The notes under the pieces are model-generated. The model saw only the letters and a list, made by a program, of their open reading frames with translations. It made no database searches and was not told the origin of the DNA. Shown here piece after piece: positions 1 to 8,500 of a stretch of 46,457 nucleotides of DNA. The stretch's first letter is position 1, and every line of letters starts with the position of its first letter. Made by a program: the position numbers and the translations under genes. This DNA comes from Candidatus Saccharimonadota bacterium. GTDB lineage: Bacteria; Patescibacteriota; Saccharimonadia; Saccharimonadales; Saccharimonadaceae. The stretch covers positions 1 to 46,457 of the forward strand of contig JAFWBV010000003.1 in the NCBI GenBank assembly GCA_017506895.1, written 5' to 3'.

Positions 1-206
1 CCCTTAACTTCGGGCGTTTTTACTTTTGCTGAAACTTTTACGCCCTTTACTGTTGGTGTACCAACGGTTGTCTTATTGCCATCGGTTACGAGTAAAGCGT
101 CAAGTTCGAGCTCTTTGGTGCCTGCCGGGAGGAGGTCCACCCGTAGGGTCTCTTTTTCGGTGACGATATATTGCTTACCGCCAACCAAAATGACTGCTTT
201 TTTCAT
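1..206 (-). CDS. rplU: 50S ribosomal protein bL21, 3' end outside the window
   Basis: The reverse strand from 206 reads MKKAVILVGGKQYIVTEKET followed by LRVDLLPAGTKELELDALLV and a VGTPTVKGVKVSAKV stretch. This is the N-terminal two thirds of bL21, a small protein of the large ribosomal subunit that binds 23S rRNA. The GGKQY motif and the VGxPxVxGxxVxAxV strand are diagnostic. The reading frame runs off the left edge, so about 35 C-terminal residues are missing. The start at 206 has an AAAGGA ribosome site 6 nt upstream. A TATAAT box overlaps the stop of the upstream gene, so rplU probably has its own promoter as well as possible readthrough. rpmA usually follows rplU but would lie outside the window. 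Confidence 0.93.
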   Translation of the reverse strand, partial: MKKAVILVGGKQYIVTEKETLRVDLLPAGTKELELDALLVTDGNKTTVGTPTVKGVKVSAKVKTPEVK

Positions 207-231
207 ATTAATCCTTTGTTAATTGTGATTA

Positions 232-260
232 ATTATACCATGTTTTCTGGTTTTTGAGAA
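232..260 (-). promoter_or_regulatory. Promoter of rplU
   Basis: On the minus strand a TATAAT -10 (232-237) is preceded after 17 bp by TTCTCA (255-260), four of six matches to the -35 consensus. The predicted start leaves a leader of about 20 nt carrying the AAAGGA site of rplU. The -10 overlaps the stop codon of the 484-aa surface protein gene. Confidence 0.5.
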
Positions 261-1687
261 GAGTCTTCTGGATTATTGTTGTCTTCGACTTTTTTGTCAT
301 CCTTGACATCCTTGCCAGATACGCCACCTTCTACAGCTTTGAGTGTTCTGCGCGTACGATATAGATAATATCCGCCACCACCAATGCCAAGTACAACTAG
401 AATAGCAAGGATAATTTCAACTGGGCCAGTATTCGGGAGCGATTGACAGCCTTCCATTTCTGGGTTGGTCTTACAAGTTTTTTCCTGGCATTCTGGTAGG
501 CTCGGGTTGGTCGTACAATCTTCTGGAGTAGGAGTTGGTTCTTCTTCGCATGGAGTAGAGACTAGAACTGCCGCCTGATTACCAAGTGAACCATACCCGC
601 CATCTGCCAATGCATAATCCATATATACTGTATTAATTACTTTTGCGGCCCCGCAAGATTTTCCCCCGAAGATTTCATTAGTGATTTTAGCGTCATATTC
701 GATATACCAACCTTCCCCGCCTACGCTTAATTGATAAGCTTGGGCGCCAGTTGATGTAAAGAAATCACTTGATAACGCTTCAGTTTTTGTGGCTCCGCTA
801 GTTGCGGTGTCTTTAAAGATGGCTTCTGTTGTTGCCTTTAGGCCGGTGGTTAGCTGATCCTTTATAGCAATTTTAGTTGTAGCAATACTACCTAAGTTTT
901 TGGCAACAACTTTGTAATGAATTGTGTCGCCAACTCTAGCGGTAATATTATCGTAATAATTTACGCCGTCAGTTGATGCCATTTTTGATAGGTAAATTGA
1001 AGCTTGCTCAACTTTAACTTTATAGATTATATAGCCAGAGTATTCTGCACAACCCGGTACTTCACCATTTAAAACACAGTTAGTTTCGTTCTCTGCGCAA
1101 TAACCAATTAATGCACCAGTGGTAAATAAGTCTTCACCGATTCTGGCTGTAGTCCTTCCGCCATTCCAATAAATTGTTGCGGAATCTTCTACGTATCTTA
1201 AGCGCACGCCCACGCTTGAATTATTAATAAAATCGGCTTCATCCCAAACGCTTGTTGGTTTAGCATTAGATGCTGAAATTTTTGCGCCAGTTTCAGCGGT
1301 TGAACTACCAGAAATTATACCTGGGAAATAAGCAAAAATTTTAGTATTTTCAGCTTTTAGATTATAATTTGAAGCAGCGTTATTATGATAGAAAACATAT
1401 ACTTCATATTCTTGACCATTCCTGGCGTCAACGTCAGATATTTCGACTTTATCCGTGAATGTGGTCTCTCCAGTCTTACGCACACGTACGAAATTCCGTT
1501 CATCGCCAATACCTACGGATTCACTGCTCTGGTTGTCAGTAATCGAATCAAACGTAACATATGACGCCGGCTTATCCATCGTGAAGGTCGTACGCTCTGG
1601 ACCCCAAGCATTTGCGGCGGATACGCCAATGAGTGCTAATATTACCGCAGTAATTGCTCCACCCGTGTTTCTGAAAAATCGTTTCAT
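233..1687 (-). CDS. LPNTG-anchored surface protein with DUF11-like domain
   Basis: 484 aa. Residues 1-27 form a signal peptide (basic start, hydrophobic core, AANA end). The middle is a beta-rich ectodomain; about 230-385 resembles the DUF11/isopeptide-type repeat of surface adhesins (YYDNITARVGDTIHYKVVAK, then IKDQLTTGLK). A proline and acid-rich cysteine-containing linker (CTTNPSLPECQ, CKTNPEMEGCQ) follows. The C-terminus has LPNTG, a hydrophobic helix and a basic YRTRR stretch: the layout of a sortase signal, but with a 40-residue acidic tail after the helix that normal sortase substrates lack. A clear AAGGAG site precedes the start. It lies 31 nt after the 555-aa membrane protein gene, suggesting co-transcription. 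Exact role unknown; probably cell-envelope contact. Confidence 0.75.
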   Translation of the reverse strand: MKRFFRNTGGAITAVILALIGVSAANAWGPERTTFTMDKPASYVTFDSITDNQSSESVGIGDERNFVRVRKTGETTFTDKVEISDVDARNGQEYEVYVFYHNNAASNYNLKAENTKIFAYFPGIISGSSTAETGAKISASNAKPTSVWDEADFINNSSVGVRLRYVEDSATIYWNGGRTTARIGEDLFTTGALIGYCAENETNCVLNGEVPGCAEYSGYIIYKVKVEQASIYLSKMASTDGVNYYDNITARVGDTIHYKVVAKNLGSIATTKIAIKDQLTTGLKATTEAIFKDTATSGATKTEALSSDFFTSTGAQAYQLSVGGEGWYIEYDAKITNEIFGGKSCGAAKVINTVYMDYALADGGYGSLGNQAAVLVSTPCEEEPTPTPEDCTTNPSLPECQEKTCKTNPEMEGCQSLPNTGPVEIILAILVVLGIGGGGYYLYRTRRTLKAVEGGVSGKDVKDDKKVEDNNNPEDSSQKPENMV

Positions 1688-1718
1688 ATTTCTCCTTATT
1701 TTATATTATTAATGTATG

Positions 1719-3386
1719 TTAGAAACCTTGACTATAATCGCCCCCAGGATTTGCTTGTTCGTTACCAGTAGCTTGCTCTAGATTCTCTTGAATTGTATTG
1801 CCGCTTCCATCACTGCTTGGCGTGTTACCTGTTACTTCGCCTGTACCGATTGTCGCACCAGCATCAAAATTATTTGCTACGCCAGCTTCACCGGTAGCTC
1901 CTTGTTGAGTACCAACAACCATTTCTGGAGCAGTTTGAGCAACAACCGCTTCTTCAGCTTTTGCGATTTCTTCTGGCGCTGTAATAGGGGCAGATTCCTG
2001 AGCTATTTCTCTGACATCATTAGTTACTTCGTAGCCAATATTGCCAGCTTGATCTTCTGGAGTATAGGTATAGGTGTTTGTTTCTGAATTGTATTCGTGG
2101 TTTTGATCAGCTAAAGGTTCTTTTGTGATATTCCGTTCTTGCCCTTCCGGCTCTACTATGCCTTCTGTTGCGCCGGAGTTTTCATCCGCTACCGTTTGAT
2201 GTTTTGGTTCTGGAGCTGACGTATCTGGATGTTCTGGATCATTTGGTATTTCTCTCATACCATCAAATGGGCTTGGACCACTTGTCTTTTCTCTGACTGG
2301 CTGACAGCATGCTTCTTTCACTATTAAACTCCCTAATACATTTCCATTATCATCTTTCCATACGAATTCAGTTGCTTTCGCTCCAGTTTCAAATGTCGTG
2401 CATTTTACTAATTCCATATTCTTATGGTCTACTGACCCATTCTTATCGCTTAAATCCATGTAGGCATTATCATACCACCCATTCAAGACTATTTCTCTTT
2501 CTTCGGCGGCTTCATCCATTAGATTAAAGAACTCTTTTTTCGTCTTGTCATAAAGGCTATCTGGTGCTCGTTCTAATGCTTCATCAGCTTCAAGAATTGT
2601 CATATTCTTTTGGAATGTTTGTCCTACACCATAATAGTCTTTTACTTCCTGCGGAATACAACCGAGATAAGCTCCGAAAGCTTCGACTTCGTTTTCGGCT
2701 GTGTATTTAACCGCTTCTTCAACATCACCATCAAACATTTCCAAAACTTTTTCACCGTTTGCAAAGTTTACCGAATCTGATTGTTTTTCGTTTCGGTTAT
2801 CTAACCACATACCTTTTTCGCCATAGCCGTCATAAATGCCGAGTATCTCAGCCTGTTCGCCACTGCTATCAGTTAGATCATCGAGATTGGGTATCTCTCG
2901 ATCATCATCTATGGTGGATTCGGTCCGAGTTTTTGTGCCATATGATTCGTTCCTGTGATTCTTGCCATTAAATCCAAAGAATAAACAAAGAGACAAGGCA
3001 CCAATGCCAGCAATCAGCAAAACTTTTCCTAAGGCTTTGTTTTTGTGAGCCTTTTCCTTAAGAGCTTCTATTTTTTTCTTTCTGGCTTCATAGATTGTAA
3101 GATCGGTGACATCAGGCTCTTTGATAACTGCGGGCGATAAAAATTCTGCATTATTACCATCTGGCTGGTCTGGCTCTTTATGAGCTTCTAATTCCGCTTC
3201 GAGCTCTTTTATTCTCTCATTAATATCTTCGAGTTCATCAAGATCATTCTCGATTTCGTTAGCTTTAGGTTCAATCATATTGTAGTATTCTATCATTTTT
3301 TCATTGGTGAATTCTGGCGTTCCCTGACTATTCTCGCCAGTGTTTTCGGTTGCACCGCTAGGTGCACCTTCATGATTATTACTCAT
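1719..3386 (-). CDS. Acidic single-pass membrane protein, function unknown
   Basis: 555 aa, not recognised as a named family. Residues 1-120 are cytoplasmic and strongly charged, with a coiled-coil stretch (NEIENDLDELEDINERIKEL). One transmembrane helix lies at about 122-142 (KVLLIAGIGALSLCLFFGF). The outside part has a compact region (about 175-370: GMWLDNRNEKQ, AFGAYLGCIPQEVKDYYGVG, a CC pair at ACCQPV) and then a low-complexity acidic tail of about 190 residues rich in E, T, G, N and P that should be disordered. The start overlaps the preceding 109-aa gene by 8 nt, so the two are translationally coupled. With the LPNTG protein downstream this looks like a small envelope operon. Confidence 0.6.
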   Translation of the reverse strand: MSNNHEGAPSGATENTGENSQGTPEFTNEKMIEYYNMIEPKANEIENDLDELEDINERIKELEAELEAHKEPDQPDGNNAEFLSPAVIKEPDVTDLTIYEARKKKIEALKEKAHKNKALGKVLLIAGIGALSLCLFFGFNGKNHRNESYGTKTRTESTIDDDREIPNLDDLTDSSGEQAEILGIYDGYGEKGMWLDNRNEKQSDSVNFANGEKVLEMFDGDVEEAVKYTAENEVEAFGAYLGCIPQEVKDYYGVGQTFQKNMTILEADEALERAPDSLYDKTKKEFFNLMDEAAEEREIVLNGWYDNAYMDLSDKNGSVDHKNMELVKCTTFETGAKATEFVWKDDNGNVLGSLIVKEACCQPVREKTSGPSPFDGMREIPNDPEHPDTSAPEPKHQTVADENSGATEGIVEPEGQERNITKEPLADQNHEYNSETNTYTYTPEDQAGNIGYEVTNDVREIAQESAPITAPEEIAKAEEAVVAQTAPEMVVGTQQGATGEAGVANNFDAGATIGTGEVTGNTPSSDGSGNTIQENLEQATGNEQANPGGDYSQGF

Positions 3387-3708
3387 TTTTACCTCCTAGG
3401 AAGTTTTGGCTAAAGTTTTGCATGGTTTCTAGGATTGCATCTTGTGGGTTAATACCGACTTTCGCAAAAAAAGACTGAAAGACGTCTGACGATTCTTCGT
3501 TTTGGTCTAACAATTGTTCGAGTTCTGCCATCTGCTCGTCGTTTAATTTGCCGAAAATTGCCGCCGTAATCTCATCGTCTAGCTCTTTCATTTTGTTTTC
3601 GCGTAGTTCATTTAATTCTTCGGTGCTATTGACCTGAAGCGGCTTCTTTTGAAAAAGCTCATCGATGAATCTCCCTAGAGTTTCTCGACCAATTAGATAA
3701 TCATCCAT
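3379..3708 (-). CDS. Small acidic helical protein (DUF5663-like)
   Basis: 109 aa, no signal peptide or membrane helix, mostly helical and acidic. The central run DEEITAAIFGKLNDEQMAEL-like pattern (DDEITAAIFGKLNDEQMAEL) followed by LEQLLDQNEES resembles the DUF5663 family of short CPR proteins; this is from memory of the pattern, not a search. First gene of a coupled pair with the 555-aa membrane protein (8-nt overlap). A possible promoter lies about 40 nt upstream. Function unknown; the coupling suggests it acts with the membrane protein. Confidence 0.55.
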   Translation of the reverse strand: MDDYLIGRETLGRFIDELFQKKPLQVNSTEELNELRENKMKELDDEITAAIFGKLNDEQMAELEQLLDQNEESSDVFQSFFAKVGINPQDAILETMQNFSQNFLGGKNE

Positions 3709-3747
3709 ATTTTAAATTTGTTTAATATTATTGACCTTTCTGTTCTT

Positions 3748-3776
3748 AGTTTAACATAACCAATTATAATGGTCAA
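3748..3776 (-). promoter_or_regulatory. Possible promoter of the 109-aa / 555-aa gene pair
   Basis: Minus strand TTGACC (3771-3776), 17-bp spacer, TAAACT (3748-3753) preceded by TG. The -35 is strong and the -10 has four of six matches. It sits between the terminator at 3803-3827 and the 109-aa start at 3708. Confidence 0.4.
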
Positions 3777-3802
3777 CTTGATTATGTTTAGTTTTTCAAG
3801 AA

Positions 3803-3827
3803 AAAACCGAACATGTTGTTCGGTTTT
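3803..3827 (-). terminator. Rho-independent terminator of the 70-aa gene
   Basis: Perfect 11-bp stem (AAAACCGAACA / TGTTCGGTTTT) with a 3-nt loop. On the minus strand the stem runs into a TTTTTT tract, so it ends transcription of the 70-aa gene. It separates that gene from the next unit. Confidence 0.85.
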
Positions 3828-3906
3828 ATTATGGCTAGTTTTTGTTTTGGATTTTTGATATTACATCGGTTTTCCTTTCTGTTTATTTATCGCTATTTTA
3901 TCTATA

Positions 3907-4119
3907 TTAGGCAGTAATCTGTTTGGAAACTTCGTTCCAATCAACCATATTTCTGATGGCTAGCTTGATTGGGGATTTTTTGATCTTATTGATAGTTTCT
4001 CTTTTGATACTGGTTGGAGAAACATAAGTTTTTTCTTCTTCGTATGGTTGGTAATCGATGTCATCTTTCCAATCTGAGTCAATTACTTTTTTAGGTAGTT
4101 TAATTGTTGTGCCGTTCAT
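3907..4119 (-). CDS. 70-aa protein of unknown function
   Basis: 70 aa, lysine and isoleucine rich, with no membrane segment or recognised motif (contains YVSPTSIKRETINKIKKSP). It is credible as a gene because it is fully framed: consensus promoter at 4182-4210, an inverted repeat in the leader, an AAAGGA-type site before the start, and a perfect terminator 80 nt after the stop. The monocistronic design with a structured leader suggests a regulated or highly expressed small protein. No function can be proposed from the sequence. Confidence 0.6.
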   Translation of the reverse strand: MNGTTIKLPKKVIDSDWKDDIDYQPYEEEKTYVSPTSIKRETINKIKKSPIKLAIRNMVDWNEVSKQITA

Positions 4120-4146
4120 TTTGTTTTTCCTTTTTTTGTTTTTGTT

Positions 4147-4173
4147 GTTAGAATGTTTGTTTTGTGTTCTAAC
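4147..4173 (-). promoter_or_regulatory. Inverted repeat at the 5' end of the 70-aa gene transcript
   Basis: Arms GTTAGAA (4147-4153) and TTCTAAC (4167-4173) around a 13-nt A/C-rich loop in the RNA sense. The predicted start near 4175 would put this hairpin at the extreme 5' end of the mRNA, where it could protect the transcript or serve as an operator. Confidence 0.5.
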
Positions 4174-4181
4174 TTGTTTTC

Positions 4182-4210
4182 ATTGTAGCACACCTTGACG
4201 ATTTTGTCAA
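4182..4210 (-). promoter_or_regulatory. Strong sigma-70 promoter of the 70-aa gene
   Basis: Minus strand TTGACA (4205-4210) is a perfect -35. After exactly 17 bp comes TACAAT (4182-4187), five of six matches to the -10, preceded by TG as an extended -10. This is the best full -35/-10 pair in the first 20 kb, unlike the many neighbours that have only a -10. Confidence 0.75.
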
Positions 4211-4314
4211 TAGTGTTTATGCTTAAAAATAACAAGTTTGTCAAGTTTACCCCTATAAAATTGCATAAAAAATCTTGGCAAACAAAAAATAGTGATACTG
4301 TTTTGCTAATGCTT

Positions 4315-7300
4315 TTATAACTTTTCTAGTGAGATGGTAATATTATTGCCATTTATTTTGGCGATTTCATCGTGAGAATAATTGCTATCCTTAACTATTT
4401 CGGTAGCTCCAACCTCGGTTTTGATTAATTCTTCAAAACCCTTTGGCAAATCGCAGGATAACGATAGTTTAATTTTGTCATCTTGACGCAAACTAGCGTG
4501 TTTACGGGCAGATTGGACGGCACGAATGATTTCACGTGCTCTTCCCTCTTCTAGAAGCTCTGTCGTAAGAGTCTTGTCCAGGCTGAATGTTGTGGAATTC
4601 TCGACAGCCTTGACGTTGACTTCATCGGCAATGATACCTTCGTAAAAACTGTCGAGCTTGTCACCATCATAGGTTAGCTTGGCGAGCGGTTGGCGAATCT
4701 TGATTTGTTCTTCGGCATCGGTCTTTTGCATTCTGAGAGCTAGCGCGTCGGTAATGATCTCGCGAGTCCTTTGCATGTTATCGAGAACTAGGTGATTGGT
4801 TTTGCCGGCATCGGGCCAATTTAATAGATGGACAGATTCATCACTGCCGGTCATCTTTTGATATAATTCTTCGGCTAAGAATGGCGTAAACGGGGCAAGA
4901 AGTTTGGATAAATATACTAATACATAGTAAAGAGTCGCAAAGGCTTGGTTTTTGTCATTTTCGTCACTATTTTTGGAAAAGCGGCGTCGAGAGCGGCGTA
5001 CAAACCAATTACTCATATCATCGATAAATGGTAAGACACCTTCTAGGGCCTTTGGTAGATTATATTCTTGCATGCCTGCGGTGATATCGTTTCTTAGTTG
5101 ATAGATACGGGAGATGATCCAGACATCGAGCGGATTTGAGCTTGAAAAATTGCCATTTCGGGTCGCGTCATTTTCCCCTGTCGCCACAGGGGAAAACGCG
5201 CTAACTCTCGCCTTGCCAGGCTCCGAAATCCCCTTAATGGCAATTTTTTCAAGCTCCATCGAGTCGATATTCTCGACCTCGGCGTAGGTGGTGAAGAAAT
5301 CGTAGACGTTCCAAATCATAGCGAGTTTACGATTAATATCGGAGACATCTTTATCAAGAAGAGCAAAATCTTCGCCTGAAAGAACCGGACTAGAAAGAAG
5401 CAAGAAACGAAGAGCATCGGCCGAATATTGGTCCATTAATAGATTTGGATCGGTGTAGTTGCCTAGGGATTTGCTCATTTTGCGGCCATCATTTCCCGCT
5501 AGTGTACCAGTAGTAATGACATTTTTATAGGCATTTTTGTGGCCGGTTTGAGCTTTTTCTCCAAAAGCACCAATAGTGGCCAGGGTGGTATTTACGGCGT
5601 GAACATAATAGAACCAGGCACGGACTTGACCGACGTATTCGACAATGAAATCGGCAGGGTAGTTGCGTTCGAATTTTTCTTTGTTTTCAAAGGGATAATG
5701 AAGCTGTGCAAAAGGCATCGAGCCAGACTCGAACCAACAATCTAGAACTTTTTCGATACGAGTGAAATGTTCGCCGTCTATATCGAAAGTGATTTCGTCG
5801 ACCCATGGGCGATGGTAGTCGTTTAGCTCTTTACCAGAAAGCTCTTTGAGCTCGGCATAGGAACCAACGACTTTAACCGAACCCTTATCACCTTTCCAGA
5901 CAGGCATAGCGGTAGCCCAGAAACGGTCGCGCGATAAGTTCCAGTCGGGAGCCTGCTCTATATTTTTGGCAAAACGACCGTGCTTAAGGTGAGCTGGAAA
6001 CCAATTGATGTTTTCATTTTCATCTAGCATGAGTTGTTTTTGGCCTTCGATATCAAAGAACCAAGATGGAAAAGCGCGATACATAATGCGCTCTTTGGAA
6101 CGAGGATTAAATGGATATTCATGTTGAATATATTCAATTCTATAAATGATTCCCTTTTCTTCAAGAACTTTGGCGATGAATTTATTTGCTGCCCAGATTT
6201 GGATGCCATACTCATCAGTATCACGAACGCCTAGTGCATGGAGCTTATCGGCCATTTCGGGGAGATAATAGCCGTTTTCATCGAGACAGTCGACAAAATC
6301 GACTTCGTGTTGCTGTGCTAAAGCATAGTCATCTTCACCGTAGGCAGGTGCAATATGAACGATGCCAGTACCATCTTCGGCGGAAACAAAGTCACCAGGA
6401 AGAACAGTATATGTATCATTCCTTTGAACGGTGCCTTTATCACCGCGTAAGCCTAAATCAAAAAGTCCATCTGCAATCTCGATAATTGGCTCGTATTTTT
6501 TACCGACAAGAGCAGAGCCTTTGAAGGTTATTTCGGGTTTAACGTCTTTAAATATAACCTTGGCACGATCAGAAGCCAGGATGAAGTTTTCGCCATCTAT
6601 ATTATAGATGCCATAGCTTAAATCGGGATTAACAGCGAGGCACATATTCCCTGGCAAAGTCCACGGTGTAGTGGTCCAAGCTAGGAGATATATAGATTCA
6701 GAAATAGATTTTTCTCGGGACGCTTCGTCGCGCCCGTCGTTACGGGACTTCTCGCTTCGTTCGCTCCCGTTGTCGCGAATGCCCCGAGAAAAACTATTTC
6801 CTGAATCTATTAGCTTAAATTTCACATACGCTGATGGGTCGGTCACCACCTGATAAGCATCGTTGTCCATAGTAACTTCGGCTTTTGAGACTGGGGTAGC
6901 AAATTTGGTGTCATACATTAAAACTTTGCGGCCTTCGTAGATTTTGCCAGCTTCGTAGAGCTGTTTGAAGGCCCACCAGACAGATTCCATAAAATCTTTA
7001 TTCATGGTGCGATAGCAGTTGTCGAAATCTACCCAACGCCCAACACGGTCGATGGTGGAACGCCAAGTTTCGGAGTTAGCAACCATAGATTCGCGAGCTT
7101 TAATAATATAATCTTCTAGGGTCCATTTGGTGCCAATATCTCGGCGGTCTGTAATGCCAAGTTGTTTTTCAACGAAATTCTCAGCAGGAAGACCATGGCA
7201 ATCCCAGCCCCAACGTCTTTCTACGCGGTAGCCGTTCATGGTCCAAAAACGCGGAACGGCATCTTTGACGATACTGGAGAGAAGTGTCCCGTGATGAGGA

Positions 7301-7458
7301 TTACCAGTGATAAATGGTGGGCCGTCATAAAAGACATAGGATTTATCGATTGGCCTATTTTCTACTGATTTTTCAAATGTTTTGTTCTTTTTCCACCATT
7401 CTGTGATGGCTTTTTCATATTCAATAGCCTTACGGCGCTCTCCAGCTCTATATTTCAT
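4315..7458 (-). CDS. ileS: Isoleucyl-tRNA synthetase with two in-frame palindromic insertions
   Basis: 1047 aa. Charges tRNA-Ile with isoleucine in the cytoplasm. The class I HIGH signature is GNPHHGT (about 52-58) and KMSKS is at about 658-662 (GRKMSKSLGNYTD). The CP1 editing domain has WTTTPWTLPGN and GTGIVHIAPAYGEDD. No C-terminal zinc knuckle is seen; the overall form fits the eukaryote-like IleRS type common in CPR. Two low-complexity inserts break normally conserved spacing: residues about 217-256, at the entry of the editing domain, and about 735-774, between the catalytic core and the anticodon-binding domain. Both correspond to 119-bp palindromic DNA elements described separately. 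Start fixed by a TGATATAAT box exactly 6 nt upstream; the message looks leaderless. Confidence 0.97.
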   Translation of the reverse strand: MKYRAGERRKAIEYEKAITEWWKKNKTFEKSVENRPIDKSYVFYDGPPFITGNPHHGTLLSSIVKDAVPRFWTMNGYRVERRWGWDCHGLPAENFVEKQLGITDRRDIGTKWTLEDYIIKARESMVANSETWRSTIDRVGRWVDFDNCYRTMNKDFMESVWWAFKQLYEAGKIYEGRKVLMYDTKFATPVSKAEVTMDNDAYQVVTDPSAYVKFKLIDSGNSFSRGIRDNGSERSEKSRNDGRDEASREKSISESIYLLAWTTTPWTLPGNMCLAVNPDLSYGIYNIDGENFILASDRAKVIFKDVKPEITFKGSALVGKKYEPIIEIADGLFDLGLRGDKGTVQRNDTYTVLPGDFVSAEDGTGIVHIAPAYGEDDYALAQQHEVDFVDCLDENGYYLPEMADKLHALGVRDTDEYGIQIWAANKFIAKVLEEKGIIYRIEYIQHEYPFNPRSKERIMYRAFPSWFFDIEGQKQLMLDENENINWFPAHLKHGRFAKNIEQAPDWNLSRDRFWATAMPVWKGDKGSVKVVGSYAELKELSGKELNDYHRPWVDEITFDIDGEHFTRIEKVLDCWFESGSMPFAQLHYPFENKEKFERNYPADFIVEYVGQVRAWFYYVHAVNTTLATIGAFGEKAQTGHKNAYKNVITTGTLAGNDGRKMSKSLGNYTDPNLLMDQYSADALRFLLLSSPVLSGEDFALLDKDVSDINRKLAMIWNVYDFFTTYAEVENIDSMELEKIAIKGISEPGKARVSAFSPVATGENDATRNGNFSSSNPLDVWIISRIYQLRNDITAGMQEYNLPKALEGVLPFIDDMSNWFVRRSRRRFSKNSDENDKNQAFATLYYVLVYLSKLLAPFTPFLAEELYQKMTGSDESVHLLNWPDAGKTNHLVLDNMQRTREIITDALALRMQKTDAEEQIKIRQPLAKLTYDGDKLDSFYEGIIADEVNVKAVENSTTFSLDKTLTTELLEEGRAREIIRAVQSARKHASLRQDDKIKLSLSCDLPKGFEELIKTEVGATEIVKDSNYSHDEIAKINGNNITISLEKL
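5138..5256 (-). repeat. 119-bp palindromic element inside ileS (copy A)
   Basis: The ends are inverted repeats of 19 bp with one bulged base (5138-5156 against 5237-5256). Inside, TTTTCCCCTGT and ACAGGGGAAAA form a perfect 11-bp hairpin around CGCC, and TTTCGG/CCGAAA form another stem. Read on the ileS strand it is open and adds about 40 residues containing GISEPGK and SPVATGEND. Same length and same hairpin position as copies B and C. Confidence 0.8.
6692..6810 (-). repeat. 119-bp palindromic element inside ileS (copy B)
   Basis: End arms of 28 nt pair with only two single-base bulges (ATAGATTCAG outermost, TTTTTCTCGGG innermost). The core holds CCCGT-CGTT-ACGGG as a hairpin. The ileS frame reads through as GIRDNGSERSEKSRNDGRDE. 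It shares the 14-bp string GCTCCCGTTGTCGC (6763-6776) with a degenerate site in argS. Confidence 0.8.
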
Positions 7459-7464
7459 TACATA

Positions 7465-7473
7465 ATTATATCA
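7465..7473 (-). promoter_or_regulatory. Extended -10 promoter of ileS (leaderless type)
   Basis: TGATATAAT on the minus strand, TATAAT at 7465-7470. Exactly 6 nt separate it from the ATG at 7458, so transcription should start at or next to the A of the start codon. No convincing -35 is seen. Confidence 0.7.
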
Positions 7474-7505
7474 TATCTGCAAGGATTTGAGCGGAAGAAG
7501 AGATG

Positions 7506-8468
7506 CTATCTCATGTTTGCATCATCTCGTAAAGCAGCCACGTCGTCTTCATCGGAAGAAGACGTTTTCCACCATTCTGTTTCGGATGATTCTGGTGACG
7601 GTGATGGATCGGCAAGTTTACCAGCAAGTCTTTCCAAAGCTTCTAGATCTTCATCTACCGGCTGCCCCGTTGGAGCTTCAGATGATCCGTCTGAGTCTTC
7701 TGGCGATTCAGGGTTCTGTTGGTCTTTGAATGTTTTGATTTTATCTATTACTTCATCGTATTTTTCAGCTAGTCGACTGGCTTCTGACTCAGGTGGAGTT
7801 TCTGGTGATTTGGTACGCGAATCAAGAAAACTATCGACTACATTTTGCCTTACATGTTCTGCGTTTGCTGTAGTATCAGGGGTATAGGTTTCGGTGTCAG
7901 ATGGTGTTGGAACAGTTGAAGTTTCGTTGTTTTTGGTTGAAGTCTCTTCTTTCGATGCTTCTGATTGCGAACTACCATAGAGATCTTCGTATTCTCTCTG
8001 TGCGGCTTCTAGCTCTTTTTGTCTTTTTTCTTCGGCGGCTTTGGCTTTTGCCGCTATCTCTTCCCCAGCCCTTATGGCTTCAGCAGTTTCTGCGGCCTTC
8101 CTTGCATCATCATTTAATAAACCGTCCATAAACGCCACTGCTCCCTGATTTATGATTCTATTGGCTTTATTCGTTTTTTTGTTTAATTCCTTAATGTTAG
8201 CCGCATACTCTTTTCCTCCTACTATGGTGGCGGCAGCTTCTGCAGCTGCGGCGTCGTCGCCACTTTGAATAGCGCCAATATATTTTTTGGTGGTTTCAAC
8301 TTCTTGCTTCCTGTCTTCTACAGCTTTCTGAGCAGCTTCGGGATCGAATTCGCCTTGCTTGGTTAGCTCATCGGCTTTTGTGCTATTCTCTGACGATTTA
8401 GCATTATTTTTTTTGTTGAGTTTAGGGATAGAAATTGATCCCATGTTAGTGAATTTCTTCCTTTTCAT
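7506..8468 (-). CDS. Alanine/glutamate-rich coiled-coil protein, unknown
   Basis: 320 aa, no signal peptide or membrane helix. A basic start (MKRKKFTNMGS) leads to a long helical region at about 30-170 rich in A, E and K with heptad-like spacing (KAAETAEAIRAGEEIAAKAKAAEEKRQKEL), then a disordered S/T/P/E-rich half with SDGSSEAPTGQP and SSSDEDDVAALRDDANMR. No family recognised. An AAGGAAA site lies before the start, 32 nt after the thioredoxin-fold gene, so it may end the ftsA-ftsZ-nrdR transcript. Possibly a scaffold or cytoskeleton-associated protein, but nothing in the sequence proves this. Confidence 0.6.
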   Translation of the reverse strand: MKRKKFTNMGSISIPKLNKKNNAKSSENSTKADELTKQGEFDPEAAQKAVEDRKQEVETTKKYIGAIQSGDDAAAAEAAATIVGGKEYAANIKELNKKTNKANRIINQGAVAFMDGLLNDDARKAAETAEAIRAGEEIAAKAKAAEEKRQKELEAAQREYEDLYGSSQSEASKEETSTKNNETSTVPTPSDTETYTPDTTANAEHVRQNVVDSFLDSRTKSPETPPESEASRLAEKYDEVIDKIKTFKDQQNPESPEDSDGSSEAPTGQPVDEDLEALERLAGKLADPSPSPESSETEWWKTSSSDEDDVAALRDDANMR

Positions 8469-8500
8469 TTTTTTCCTTCCATTAGAGCTTCTTTTGCTTA

